A stretch of 18,321 nt of DNA from Candidatus Nitrosopumilus sp. (lineage in GTDB: Archaea; Thermoproteota; Nitrososphaeria; Nitrososphaerales; Nitrosopumilaceae), in contig JADHUF010000017.1 in assembly GCA_016784625.1 (NCBI GenBank), forward strand, positions 1 to 18,321, in the 5' to 3' direction. How positions within the stretch are numbered: the first letter of the stretch is position 1; each line of letters opens with the position of its first letter. This document shows positions 1 through 8,096 of this stretch, piece after piece. Both the position numbers and the translations under genes were made by a program. The notes beneath the pieces are model-generated. The model was not told the origin of the DNA. It made no database searches and saw nothing but the letters and a program-made list of their open reading frames with translations.

Positions 1-1247
1 TAATCAGAATATGTACGTCCACAAGTATCTACAGTAATTGTTTGTGTTGCAGTTGAGGAATTTCTAGCATTATCAAAAGCAATCCAAAGAATTGTAGATA
101 CACCTGGAGAAAATACATCAGGAGCATTGTTGATGATTGTTTTGATTCCACTTTCATCAGTGGCAGTAGCCTCTCCAAATAATACGGTAGTTAGCATATC
201 TGTAGCCTCAATTGTTAATGATGGTGGAGCAGTAATTACAGGGGATATTGTATCATGTGAGAAATCTTCTATTATTTCATCAGGAATCTCAATAGAATCA
301 TCAATTACAGGTTCTACATAAAATTCAGTTTCAAAGGATTTGATTGTATGATTTGTAGAATCTACAATTAGTAATTCACCATTAATTCCAATTGTAATAT
401 CAGTGATGTAATCAAATGAGTTTGGATATTTTCCAATTTGATCAAAAATATTTAATTTCAAATTAGAATCCTGAGACAAATGTAAAATTCTATCAGTAGC
501 AGAATTAACAATAAACATATCACCATTAGGATCAACTGTTATTGCTTCAGGAGAAAAGATGTAACGTGGTGCATAAAATGGAAATGATTCAATAAATTCT
601 CCATTGGCATCAAATTTTTCAATTTTGCTATTTCCTTTATCAGTAACATAGACATTTCCATCTGTATCAATATCAATTCCAACTGCAGTAAGGAATTGGC
701 CATCTCCTAGTCCACTTGAACCAAATGATGAAAGAAATTCTCCATCAGTAGAAAACATTTGAACTCTTTGATTACCAGTATCAACTACATACACAATTTC
801 ATTATTTACAGCAATTCCGCCTGGGAAAAAGAATTGTCCTTCATAGATTCCTTTTTTTCCCCATTCAATAACAAATTCTCCATCTAGTGAAAACTTTTGA
901 ATTCTATTTAGTTCACGATCTGCAACAAAAACAGAATCATCAGATACTGCTATTCCCGATGGATAATGAAATTCTCCAGGTTGTTTTCCACTCTTACCCC
1001 AATCTGTAATGTATTGACCATCACTTGAGAATTTTTGAACACGTTTGTTTCCCAAATCACTAACATAGATGCTGCCATCATTACCAACTTCTATAAATTG
1101 AGGATGTGAAAAATATCCAGGTTTTACAATACCATGTGAACCAAATTCAGAGAGATATTCATAATCTCCATATCCAAAAGAACTTTGAGCAAAAGAATTA
1201 GCTAACAAAAATACAGAAAACATCATTACTGTAAGGAGTAATTTCAA
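1..1247 (-). CDS. Exported NHL-repeat beta-propeller protein with HYR-like domain (C-terminus cut by window edge)
   Basis: Reading the minus strand from 1247 gives an uninterrupted frame of at least 415 codons running off the left edge. It begins with a signal peptide (MKLLLTVMMFSVFLLANSFA, cleavage near AQS). About six NHL-type blades follow, each with the pattern 'G-x-[IV]-x-V/[IV]D-x-G-N-x-R-[IV]-Q-K-F-S-x-D-G-x-F' and a WGKxG-type turn. From about residue 325 comes a HYR-like Ig-fold module (motif SPVITAPPSLTIEATD). NHL propellers are known as secreted binding or scaffold domains; the ligand here is unknown. The start is constrained by an in-frame TAA eight codons upstream. TTG at 1247 gives the better signal peptide, with lysine at position 2; ATG at 1226 is the alternative. 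The protein is probably outside the cell or attached to its surface. Confidence 0.85.
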   Translation of the reverse strand, partial: MKLLLTVMMFSVFLLANSFAQSSFGYGDYEYLSEFGSHGIVKPGYFSHPQFIEVGNDGSIYVSDLGNKRVQKFSSDGQYITDWGKSGKQPGEFHYPSGIAVSDDSVFVADRELNRIQKFSLDGEFVIEWGKKGIYEGQFFFPGGIAVNNEIVYVVDTGNQRVQMFSTDGEFLSSFGSSGLGDGQFLTAVGIDIDTDGNVYVTDKGNSKIEKFDANGEFIESFPFYAPRYIFSPEAITVDPNGDMFIVNSATDRILHLSQDSNLKLNIFDQIGKYPNSFDYITDITIGINGELLIVDSTNHTIKSFETEFYVEPVIDDSIEIPDEIIEDFSHDTISPVITAPPSLTIEATDMLTTVLFGEATATDESGIKTIINNAPDVFSPGVSTILWIAFDNARNSSTATQTITVDTCGRTYSD

Positions 1248-1318
1248 CGAATTAGAATGACAAAATTAGAGAAAGATCATTAAAGTTAGTAAATGTAACA
1301 ATTTTTGTCAATTTTATG

Positions 1319-2104
1319 TCAAAATGGCTTGTTTACTTCACGCGTAAACACATAGCTAGCAAGACCAATCATTGCAAACACAAACACAAAGAGAATTCCA
1401 AGGCTAAGAATAATTGGAATTCCACCCTCAGATACGCCTGTCATCAGTTCTCTCACCAATAAAACAGTGTAAGTGACAGGATTCAGTTTTGCAATTGTAG
1501 CAAGCCAATCTGGAAGTAATTCCAATGGGAACAATGCAGGACTAAGCATAAACAATGGCATTCCAAGAAAATTAATCACACCCCAAAAGGTTTCTTGCGA
1601 CTTTGCAGTAGCTGCAACCATTACAGAAATTCCTGAGAATCCCAATGAAAATAAAATAACAATAGCCATAATTGGAGCAATCATAATTGGATTTGGAAAA
1701 GTTACACCTATTGCTAAAGCAATTCCCAAAATCAAACTAGCTTGTAAAGCTGCAATTAAAGAAATTGCAGACATTTTTCCAAGAGCAATAGCAGACCGTG
1801 AAATTGGAGAAGTCAATGCCTTATTCATAAAGCCATATCGTCTATCCCACAATGTATTGACACCCCCAAAGATACTAGTAAAAATTGCAGTCAGAACAAT
1901 AACACCAGGTGCCATAAACTCAATATATTCTCCTTCAAAACCAACGGATTGAATTAATGGTTGAGTTCCTGAAAAAGTATTTCCAATTACTATAATCCAA
2001 ATTGCAGGTTGGATAAATCTAATTAAAATACCACTTTTAGATTTTTGGTATCTCTTTAACTCCCTCCAAAAAATTGTATAAGTATCATACATCAAAGTAT
2101 TCAT
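1319..2104 (-). CDS. ABC-2 type exporter permease
   Basis: This 261-aa protein is the membrane subunit of an ABC-2 (DrrB/NodJ-like) exporter. It has a short cytoplasmic N-terminus (FWRELKRYQKSKSG) and about six hydrophobic segments. The family-typical 'LMPLFMLSPALFPLELLP'-like stretch (here GMPLFMLSPALFPLELLPDW) lies near residue 180, followed by NPVTY, the usual signature before the last helices. Its ATG overlaps the stop of the upstream ATPase gene as ATGA (2101-2104), so the two are translated as a coupled pair and should form one transporter. The exported substrate cannot be read from the sequence; drug, lipid or polysaccharide export are all known for the family. Length is normal and no defects are visible. 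Confidence 0.9.
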   Translation of the reverse strand: MNTLMYDTYTIFWRELKRYQKSKSGILIRFIQPAIWIIVIGNTFSGTQPLIQSVGFEGEYIEFMAPGVIVLTAIFTSIFGGVNTLWDRRYGFMNKALTSPISRSAIALGKMSAISLIAALQASLILGIALAIGVTFPNPIMIAPIMAIVILFSLGFSGISVMVAATAKSQETFWGVINFLGMPLFMLSPALFPLELLPDWLATIAKLNPVTYTVLLVRELMTGVSEGGIPIILSLGILFVFVFAMIGLASYVFTREVNKPF

Positions 2105-3093
2105 GCACGTATCCTCTTCATCTTTGCATGTTCACGTTTTCTATTGAATTTGGAATCATCATCTCTAATTTCATGACCAGTGTAAGAAATGAATACATCA
2201 TCAAGAGTTGGTTGAGTAAGAGAGATAGATAGAATTTTGATACCAAGTTCTGATGAAATCTGAAATATTTTTGGAATTACTTCTGTTCCATTTGATGCAA
2301 AAAGCGTAATTTTGGAACCATCTTCGTTGATCTTGTTAACAAATTCAATTTTTTGAAGTTCAGATAAGAATGAATCATGATGTTCTTCTAAGATGATTGT
2401 GATTACTTCATTTCCCATTGCTTTTTTCATGTTTTCTGGGGAATCAATCACCTGAATCTTTCCACCATCAATTATCCCGATTCTGTCACATAGTTGATCT
2501 GCCTCCTCCATGTAGTGAGTCGTAAGAAATATGGTCATCTCAAACTCATCATGTATTTTTTTGATATACTTCCAAATCTTTCTACGAGTTTGAATATCTA
2601 ATCCAACTGTAGGCTCATCAAGGAACAATACCTTTGGTCTGTGTAAAAGGCCACCAGCAATATCTAATCTCTTTCTCATACCACCAGAATATGTCACTAC
2701 AGGTTTGTCCTGCTTATCAGTTAATTCGATTAATTCCAATATTTCATCAATTCTTTTGTTAATTTCGCCTTTTGGAATGTGATTGAGTTTTGCTTGTAGC
2801 AGAAGATTTTCTCTTCCAGTTAGATACTCATCAACAGTTGTTTCTTGTTGAACATATCCAATATTTTCTCTAACTTGCTTTGCATTACTCTTTACATCAA
2901 ATCCAGAAATCAAAGCCTGTCCAGATGTTAGTTTTAACAATGTAGTGAGAATCATAATCGTGGTACTTTTTCCAGCACCATTAGGTCCCAAGAATCCAAA
3001 GATCTCTCCATTTTTGACTGAAAAAGATATATCATTAACTGCAACTACATCTCCAAATGATTTTGTGAGAGATTTTGTTTCTATAGAGTACAT
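2101..3093 (-). CDS. ABC exporter ATP-binding protein (DrrA/CcmA-like)
   Basis: This is the nucleotide-binding subunit of the exporter. Walker A is GPNGAGKST (residues 36-44 counted from the ATG at 3093). The Q-loop is YVQQE, the signature is YSGGM, Walker B is VLFLDEPTVGLD, and the switch histidine is in TTHYMEEAD. A C-terminal extension of about 100 residues ending TQPTLDDVFISYTG is typical of the DrrA subfamily. A longer reading from a TTG at 3114 is possible, but that codon overlaps a TATA-like TTTATAAT (3114-3121) placed 20-28 nt before the ATG at 3093, so the shorter 330-aa, leaderless form is preferred. The gene is first in a two-gene operon with the permease and hydrolyses ATP to drive export. 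The lysine/arginine-rich tail (RKREHAKMKRIRA) is slightly unusual. Confidence 0.92.
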   Translation of the reverse strand: MYSIETKSLTKSFGDVVAVNDISFSVKNGEIFGFLGPNGAGKSTTIMILTTLLKLTSGQALISGFDVKSNAKQVRENIGYVQQETTVDEYLTGRENLLLQAKLNHIPKGEINKRIDEILELIELTDKQDKPVVTYSGGMRKRLDIAGGLLHRPKVLFLDEPTVGLDIQTRRKIWKYIKKIHDEFEMTIFLTTHYMEEADQLCDRIGIIDGGKIQVIDSPENMKKAMGNEVITIILEEHHDSFLSELQKIEFVNKINEDGSKITLFASNGTEVIPKIFQISSELGIKILSISLTQPTLDDVFISYTGHEIRDDDSKFNRKREHAKMKRIRA

Positions 3094-3113
3094 TGCCTTG
3101 ATCGCATTTGTCA

Positions 3114-3121
3114 ATTATAAA
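3114..3121 (-). promoter_or_regulatory. TATA-like box of the ABC exporter operon
   Basis: On the minus strand the sequence is TTTATAAT, ending 20 nt before the ATG at 3093. Archaeal TATA boxes are centred about 26 nt before the transcription start, so this predicts a leaderless or nearly leaderless transcript. It decides between the two possible starts of the ATPase gene. Confidence 0.55.
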
Positions 3122-3182
3122 TTGCTAAGGATTGATAGTCATTCCTCACAAAAAATTTAAGGAGTAATTTGAAATTCACCTT

Positions 3183-3281
3183 ATGAAAGGACTTTGTCAT
3201 AAATGTCAGTCATCAAATGTAGAAATAACAGTTGTAGAAGGAATTCCTGTTTGTTTAACATGTTCTAAAAAAACAGATTAA
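3183..3281 (+). CDS. 32-aa zinc-ribbon microprotein
   Basis: This is a short complete frame, ATG to TAA, with two CxxC knuckles: C5-H-K-C8 (CHKC) and C24-L-T-C27 (CLTC), separated by 15 residues. This is the layout of a minimal zinc ribbon that could bind one zinc ion through four cysteines. A TATA-like AAATTTAAGG (about 3153-3162) lies 21-30 nt before the ATG, which fits a leaderless transcript. The gene lies between divergent transcription units: the ABC operon goes left, and the PRC-barrel gene converges from the right. Codon use is AT-rich like its neighbours. The function is unknown; zinc-binding microproteins often act in transcription or RNA binding, but nothing here shows that. Confidence 0.7.
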   Translation: MKGLCHKCQSSNVEITVVEGIPVCLTCSKKTD

Positions 3282-3320
3282 TCAAAAAAAGTTATTTTGA
3301 AAAAAGAAGATTAAAAGAAA

Positions 3321-3773
3321 TCATTCAAGATTTTTGAATTCTTCTTTGGTTACTCTTAGAGTAACTTTTTCTCCAATTCCCCAAATTTCTGATTTAGAGA
3401 GTATTTTAGAATGCATCAAGCCATCAGTTACCTCTATTGATTCCAATTCATTGGTATCAGGGTGTCTGTGTAATCGTTTTACTTTACCAATTTTATGACG
3501 ATCAATGTCAACTACTGGAATTCCAGTTCTAATTGGAGGTCTACTAAGAAGTAATGTTTCTTCAGAAAATTTGTCGATATAATCATCTGAAAGATAATAG
3601 TCTTTGTTGAATCCTTGATGGATTGTCACTCCACATACAGTAAGTGTATCTTGGTGAATGTGAACGTGTTTGACTTTACCATATTCAATTCCTTCTCTGT
3701 CTACGACTTTTTTTCCAGTAAAGGTATCAGCAGTAGCCAAGTTTGTAGGCATTCCTTCTAGTTTTACTGACAT
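3321..3773 (-). CDS. Tandem PRC-barrel domain protein
   Basis: This 150-aa protein has two similar beta-rich halves of about 65-70 residues. The first carries 'FTGKKVVDREGIEYGKVKHV' and the second 'IPVVDIDRHKIGKVKRLHRH'. The [VI]-D-x-[DE]-G-x-x-[IL]-G-K-V-K pattern is that of PRC-barrel domains, which are found at the end of RimM and in small archaeal proteins linked to RNA or division functions. In each half a histidine-containing loop follows (HVHIHQD, LHRHPD). No membrane segment or signal peptide is present, so it should be cytoplasmic. It stands alone, with a divergent oxidoreductase-like gene upstream. The domain call is fairly firm; the specific role is not known. Confidence 0.75.
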   Translation of the reverse strand: MSVKLEGMPTNLATADTFTGKKVVDREGIEYGKVKHVHIHQDTLTVCGVTIHQGFNKDYYLSDDYIDKFSEETLLLSRPPIRTGIPVVDIDRHKIGKVKRLHRHPDTNELESIEVTDGLMHSKILSKSEIWGIGEKVTLRVTKEEFKNLE

Positions 3774-3861
3774 GCCATCAAATGTTTAGATTTGCTTATC
3801 ACATCAAATATCAGAAATTTCTATCAATGGGGTTAAATTACTTGACAGAAAAAAGTCACGC

Positions 3862-4185
3862 ATGGAGATAAAGGAAGATTTGTTCAGGCCAATTCTCATC
3901 ACAAGAGGAAGAAAGACAGGTAAAGAGCATTCAGTAATGTTAAGAGCAGTTAACCATGATGGAAAAATTTACTTTTCTAGACACAAGCCAGATGGAGACT
4001 GGTTTCAAAACGCCTTGATAAATCCTGAGGTAAAAATAGAATACAATAATTCTGTTTTTTCAGGAAAAGCTATGTTAGTAACAGATGAAGAGTGGGGTAA
4101 AAAAATTTCCCAATTAAAATATCCTGGAGAAGAAAGAGCAAATGAGAAGAGAGTGACAATCGAAATTACACTTGATTCAACATAG
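3862..4185 (+). CDS. Small deazaflavin-dependent nitroreductase/DUF385-like split-barrel protein
   Basis: This is a 107-aa protein. Residues 13-60 read 'ITRGRKTGKEHSVMLRAV...DGKIYFSRHKPDGDWFQNALINPEVKIEY'-like blocks. They match the DUF385 (F420H2-dependent Ddn-like) pattern: a TxGRKTG turn, then a beta strand, then 'DW-x-x-N-x-x-x-NPEV'. In this family the RKTG and W-x-x-N segments contact the F420 or flavin cofactor. Ammonia-oxidising archaea are known to carry F420, so a redox role is plausible, but the substrate is unknown. At 107 residues it is shorter than usual Ddn-like proteins, mostly at the N-terminus, so cofactor binding may be partial. A TATA-like GGTTAAATTA (3831-3840) lies 22-31 nt before the ATG. 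It is monocistronic. Confidence 0.65.
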   Translation: MEIKEDLFRPILITRGRKTGKEHSVMLRAVNHDGKIYFSRHKPDGDWFQNALINPEVKIEYNNSVFSGKAMLVTDEEWGKKISQLKYPGEERANEKRVTIEITLDST

Positions 4186-4256
4186 ATTATTTTGATTTTT
4201 CAGTGAGTTTCAAGTAGCAAACACTAAATTCAAGCTATTAAAAGAAAAAATGAAAA

Positions 4257-6467
4257 TTGAGTTCAAAAATAATTATTGCAGTAGCCATTTCAGTAATAGT
4301 TACAGCAGGAATAATGTATGGCATTAGTTTTGATCAACAACCTCAGATTTCACAAACACCTACACCTGAAATAATCTATGTTGATAAATCAGTATCAGAG
4401 TATTTCGAAGGAACACATGAGATTAAAAAAATATCATCTCAAGAAGAACTAAAAGATATTCTTGATGCATCCTCATTATTTGGAGGTGGCTTTTATGATA
4501 ACAGATCTTTTACAAGAAACATGGTAGTTGAGGAAGCAATGTTTTATACTACATCTGATGGCATCTCAGTTCCGGCAGTTGAGCCATCTCCTTCTGGAGA
4601 TGAATCTAAAGTACAAGGAGGTACAGACTATTCAACAACAAATGTTCAAGTTGAAAATGTTGATGAACCAGATTATCTCAAAAACGATTCAAAATATGTC
4701 TACATTGTATCAAGAAACACACTCTCAATCATTGATGCATACCCAGCAGAGTCTGCAAAATTAATCCTCAAAATTGCTTTAGATATTGAATCACAATACA
4801 TCGAAAACATGTTCCTAAATGGAGATAGATTAGTGATATTTTACAATGGGCAAAGTGATGATGAAATTATACCACAATTTGACTTTATGCCACGCCGCTC
4901 TTACAGTTCAGTTACACATGCATTAATTATTGATATCTCAGATAAAGAAAACCCAACTATTCTCAAAGATTATTCCATTGATGGTTATTTCAAAGATGCA
5001 CGAATGATTGGAGATTATGCGTACTTTGTAACTAACAGTAACATCGATCATCAATATCCAAGACTTCCAGTAATTATGGACGATTCAGTTAGAATCATGA
5101 CTCCAGATGCATTTTATTTTGATAATGTAGAGCAATTTTCTAACTTTAACACACTAACTGCAATTGACATATTTGGAGATACGATAAATTCAGAAACATT
5201 CCTTATGGGATATACTGGAGCATTTTACGTCTCTGAAGATAACTTTTACTTGACTTATCAGCAAAACATGCCATTTGGATTTTATGAGGATTCATCACAA
5301 AACAGATTCTTTGATGTCATAGTACCACTATTACCAAATAACATTCAAGATGAAATTAAATTAATTCAAAATGATTCGTCACTTAACTCATCTTCACAAT
5401 GGATAAAAATTTCTGAGTTAATGCAAAAGTCATACAACGAGATGAATAAAGATGATAAAGAGAAATTATTTGAAAAAATCAGAGAAGCATTAAACGAATA
5501 TGATACAAAGATTCAGGAAGAGACAAGAAAAACTATAATTCATAAAATATCAATTGATGATGATAAAATAGAATACATTGCAAAAGGTTCAGTTCCAGGA
5601 AGATTACTTAATCAATTCTCTATGGACGAAAATGGAGATAGGTTTAGAGTTGCCACAACAACTGAAATTTATACACAATACGAAGGAACTATTCGTTCAA
5701 ATGCAGTTTATGTTTTAGATGAAGAACTCAACATCGTCGGAGAATTAGACCAGATTGCACCTGATGAGAGTATTTTCTCTGCTAGATTTATTGGAGATAG
5801 ACTTTACTTGGTAACATTCCAACAAATTGATCCATTTTTTGTAATTGATTTATCAACTGACACCCCAAAGATTTTAGGAGAGTTGAAAATTCCAGGATTT
5901 TCAAACTATTTGCATCCATATGATGAAGAACACATCATCGGAGTAGGCAGAGATACAAAAGAAATTGAAAATGGTAGAGTTCAGCAACTAGGAATTAAAA
6001 TTGCATTATTCAATGTGGCAGATGTCAATAATCCAAAAGTGGCAGATGAGATAATCATAGGCGATAGTTCTGCACACTCAGAAGCATTACATAATCACAA
6101 GGCATTCTTTTTTGATAAAACAAGAGGAGTTCTTTCAATTCCAGTTATCGGGGATGAAGATAGTCTAAGTGACGTAAGTTCCAAGATGTTTGCACCAGAC
6201 TATAACAGATGGAGTGGATTCTATGTATTTGATCTGGATAGCTCAAACGGATTTGATCTTAAAGGAACAGTAACTCATTCAGGTGAGGACTCACGTTACT
6301 ATGGAATGGGAAGTGCAAGAACATTCTATATTGATGATGTCTTGTATACAGCATCTGATGAATATCTAAAGATGAATTCATTTGAAGGACTAGAAGGTAT
6401 CAATTCAATAAAACTAGAAAATACTGGAAAATTTATCGAGTATCTTGAAGAAGAGATTATTCGTTAA
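4257..6467 (+). CDS. Exported/membrane-anchored beta-propeller protein (COG4880, Beta_propel)
   Basis: This is a 736-aa protein with an N-terminal hydrophobic anchor or signal (KIIIAVAISVIVTAGIMYGI). The segment at residues 127-143 (TTNVQVENVDEPDYLKND) is the hallmark opening of the secreted C-terminal beta-propeller family COG4880. Repeated blades follow ('GDRLVIFY', 'GDYAYFVTN', 'GDRLYLVTF'), and the family-typical end reads 'GSARTFYIDDVLYTAS'. An acidic, helical insert at about residues 395-425 interrupts the propeller. The frame needs a TTG start at 4257; an ATG at 4250 is out of frame and closes after 25 codons. The protein should face the outside of the cell. Its ligand is unknown. It ends one base before the convergent gene at 6469. 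Confidence 0.85.
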   Translation: MSSKIIIAVAISVIVTAGIMYGISFDQQPQISQTPTPEIIYVDKSVSEYFEGTHEIKKISSQEELKDILDASSLFGGGFYDNRSFTRNMVVEEAMFYTTSDGISVPAVEPSPSGDESKVQGGTDYSTTNVQVENVDEPDYLKNDSKYVYIVSRNTLSIIDAYPAESAKLILKIALDIESQYIENMFLNGDRLVIFYNGQSDDEIIPQFDFMPRRSYSSVTHALIIDISDKENPTILKDYSIDGYFKDARMIGDYAYFVTNSNIDHQYPRLPVIMDDSVRIMTPDAFYFDNVEQFSNFNTLTAIDIFGDTINSETFLMGYTGAFYVSEDNFYLTYQQNMPFGFYEDSSQNRFFDVIVPLLPNNIQDEIKLIQNDSSLNSSSQWIKISELMQKSYNEMNKDDKEKLFEKIREALNEYDTKIQEETRKTIIHKISIDDDKIEYIAKGSVPGRLLNQFSMDENGDRFRVATTTEIYTQYEGTIRSNAVYVLDEELNIVGELDQIAPDESIFSARFIGDRLYLVTFQQIDPFFVIDLSTDTPKILGELKIPGFSNYLHPYDEEHIIGVGRDTKEIENGRVQQLGIKIALFNVADVNNPKVADEIIIGDSSAHSEALHNHKAFFFDKTRGVLSIPVIGDEDSLSDVSSKMFAPDYNRWSGFYVFDLDSSNGFDLKGTVTHSGEDSRYYGMGSARTFYIDDVLYTASDEYLKMNSFEGLEGINSIKLENTGKFIEYLEEEIIR

Positions 6468-6468
6468 A

Positions 6469-7113
6469 TCACACTAGATGAACTATTGTTGTTAGTCCTC
6501 GTCTGTCAATTTCAACATCATTTTCAACTTCACTTACAGTAATTGTAAATGAAATAACATCACGTTGTTTAGCATTTTCTGCATGAAGTTTCAAATGAAT
6601 ATCCATCATTTCAAATTCTTCAGTGGGTAAAGCATCTTCATCCAAATATGCCTCACAAGTAGATTCTATTCTAAATCGATCATCTTTAAAATGAAATCCA
6701 AGTTTTGTTTTTCTTCCCTCTCTTCCATTTGCTTTAACATTAACATCAATGATACCAGGTTTTGTCTCAGTGTAACTAGATTTTTGATTTACAAAGACTC
6801 CAATCTCAAGAGGTTTACCAGCAGTAGATTCAGCCATTTTTTGGATTCCATCATTCATAACAACATCAACTGCTTTGATTGATTGAGCAACCTTTGCAAT
6901 CCATTCATTTGTTCTTGTAATGGTAGCACGGATTCCTGCACGCCTTCTTTTGTCTTCATCCTCAGGTAATTTGTAATAATCAACCCATGCCTCATAATCA
7001 TGAGAGATATCTTCGATAAAATCAATGCAAGTTCGTCTGTATTCATCAACATTATCAGTTCTCTCTGAATCATCATCAGTCCTCAAACCATCATAATCCA
7101 TTGGCATTGCCAT
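6469..7113 (-). CDS. Conserved-looking protein of unknown function
   Basis: I do not recognise a family. From ATG at 7113 (MAMPMDYDGL) the protein is 214 aa. The N-terminal half is helical and charged (DDDSERTDNVDEYRR, then DEDKRRRAGIRATITRTNEW). The C-terminal half is beta-rich (KPGIIDVNVKANGREGRKTK, DVISFTITVSEVENDVEIDR). No signal peptide is present when started here. A longer frame reaches a TTG at 7194 and adds a hydrophobic stretch (IPIIIINFMLGLVF). That would begin 2 bases from the divergent gene at 7197 and leave no room for promoters, so the shorter form is preferred; ATGs at 7107 and 7101 are also possible. A T-rich TATA-like TTTTTTTAGAA lies about 25-30 nt before 7113. It converges on the beta-propeller gene with a 1-nt gap. 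Confidence 0.7.
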   Translation of the reverse strand: MAMPMDYDGLRTDDDSERTDNVDEYRRTCIDFIEDISHDYEAWVDYYKLPEDEDKRRRAGIRATITRTNEWIAKVAQSIKAVDVVMNDGIQKMAESTAGKPLEIGVFVNQKSSYTETKPGIIDVNVKANGREGRKTKLGFHFKDDRFRIESTCEAYLDEDALPTEEFEMMDIHLKLHAENAKQRDVISFTITVSEVENDVEIDRRGLTTIVHLV

Positions 7114-7196
7114 GTTCTGGAGTAATCTAAGTTCTAAAAAAACCAATCCGAGCATGAAATTAATGATTATAATAGGAATTTTCATGTGATACAATT

Positions 7197-7676
7197 ATGA
7201 TATTTTCAGAAATGACATCTGATCTTCAAGAACAACTAAAAAAAGACCTGGCTCAAATTAGATTTCTTCTAAAGAAGAGTCCAGCAATGGCATATACTAG
7301 AATTGTGGAAATTGGAAAAGAAGTTGGTAAAAAATACGATATTAAATTAATTGTGAACTTTCCAAAACAAGGGCGGATTGAAGAATTTGACACTTATGGA
7401 AAAAGAGATTTGAGTTTAATTATTAATCAGGATCTAAAAAGATTCCCCATAGATAGAGAGATAATTAAACAAAAGGCAAAAGAGATGCTAGGGGATGTTC
7501 AAACCGAAGATGCATACATGTTTGAAGATAAAGAAGGAGTAAGAGTATTTACAAAAGATTGGAAGATTGATGTCTTGCCTCATTCAGTTCATATCTGGAC
7601 AGAATTTGATGAAAATGTAACAGCATTTTGTGATTGGTTAATGGAAAATGTTTATCAGATAAAGAAGAAAGAGTAA
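7197..7676 (+). CDS. Protein of unknown function, 159 aa
   Basis: No family is recognised. The protein is soluble, lysine-rich and mixed alpha/beta. It opens with an amphipathic helix (DLQEQLKKDLAQIRFLLKKS), then a strand ending 'KLIVNFPKQGRIEEFDTYGK'. A second helical part (REIIKQKAKEMLGDV) is followed by strands 'YMFEDKEGVRVFTKDWKIDV'. No metal-binding or catalytic pattern stands out. A TATA-like ATTATAATA (7166-7174) lies 23-31 nt before the ATG at 7197, which supports that start and a leaderless mRNA; ATG at 7212 is the alternative. The 9-nt gap to the convergent TPR gene leaves almost no terminator space. Confidence 0.75.
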   Translation: MIFSEMTSDLQEQLKKDLAQIRFLLKKSPAMAYTRIVEIGKEVGKKYDIKLIVNFPKQGRIEEFDTYGKRDLSLIINQDLKRFPIDREIIKQKAKEMLGDVQTEDAYMFEDKEGVRVFTKDWKIDVLPHSVHIWTEFDENVTAFCDWLMENVYQIKKKE

Positions 7677-7685
7677 TTTAAAAAA

Positions 7686-8045
7686 TTAAAGATTTTCAAG
7701 CTCTTCAAGTAATTTTTGCGCCTCAGAGTTTTTTGGTTCTAGTTTCAAAATTTGTACACAACAGTTTATTGCTTCATCTTTTTGCTGCAATGCCAAATGA
7801 ACATTAGTTTTGAGAGTAAGAATTTCAACATCATTATTATTTAGTTGAAATGCTTTTTCAAAATATGGAAGTGCTTTTTTTGCATCTTCTACAATAAAGT
7901 AAACACTTCCCATAATGAACATAAAATCAGGATCATTGGAGAATTTAGATTCTAAACTCACTCCAAGTTCAATGGCTTCTACATATTCACCTTCTTTGAT
8001 TAATTTTTTCAGATGACGTTTTGGATATCTAAAAAGACTTACCAT
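7686..8045 (-). CDS. TPR-repeat protein
   Basis: This 119-aa protein is almost entirely tetratricopeptide repeats. Three helical-pair units can be seen starting near residues 18 (GEYVEAIELGVSLESKF), 53 (EDAKKALPYFEKAFQLN) and 87 (QKDEAINCCVQILKLEPKNS). They carry the usual A8, Y/F11 and P32-type positions. TPRs are protein-binding scaffolds; no catalytic domain is attached. The N-terminus (FRYPKRHLKKLIKEG) is basic. No signal peptide or membrane segment is present, so it is cytoplasmic. The partner is unknown, and its neighbours give no hint because it appears to be a single-gene unit between a convergent gene and the secreted protein downstream of 8097. Confidence 0.85.
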   Translation of the reverse strand: MVSLFRYPKRHLKKLIKEGEYVEAIELGVSLESKFSNDPDFMFIMGSVYFIVEDAKKALPYFEKAFQLNNNDVEILTLKTNVHLALQQKDEAINCCVQILKLEPKNSEAQKLLEELENL

Positions 8046-8096
8046 TATTGATTCATTGTTTTTTGAAAGATTTTATCAATTTGAATGTAGATAATA

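Noticed and set aside
127..321. A 64-aa plus-strand frame rich in Ser/Ile/Val
   Set aside because: It is the antisense of the HYR-like domain of the NHL protein, with composition typical of a reverse-strand shadow.
1473..1952. A 159-aa plus-strand frame
   Set aside because: It is antisense to the ABC-2 permease, which has clear family features.
4250..4327. ATG at 4250 as start of the beta-propeller gene
   Set aside because: It is out of frame with the propeller and closes after 25 codons; TTG at 4257 is in frame and gives a good membrane segment.
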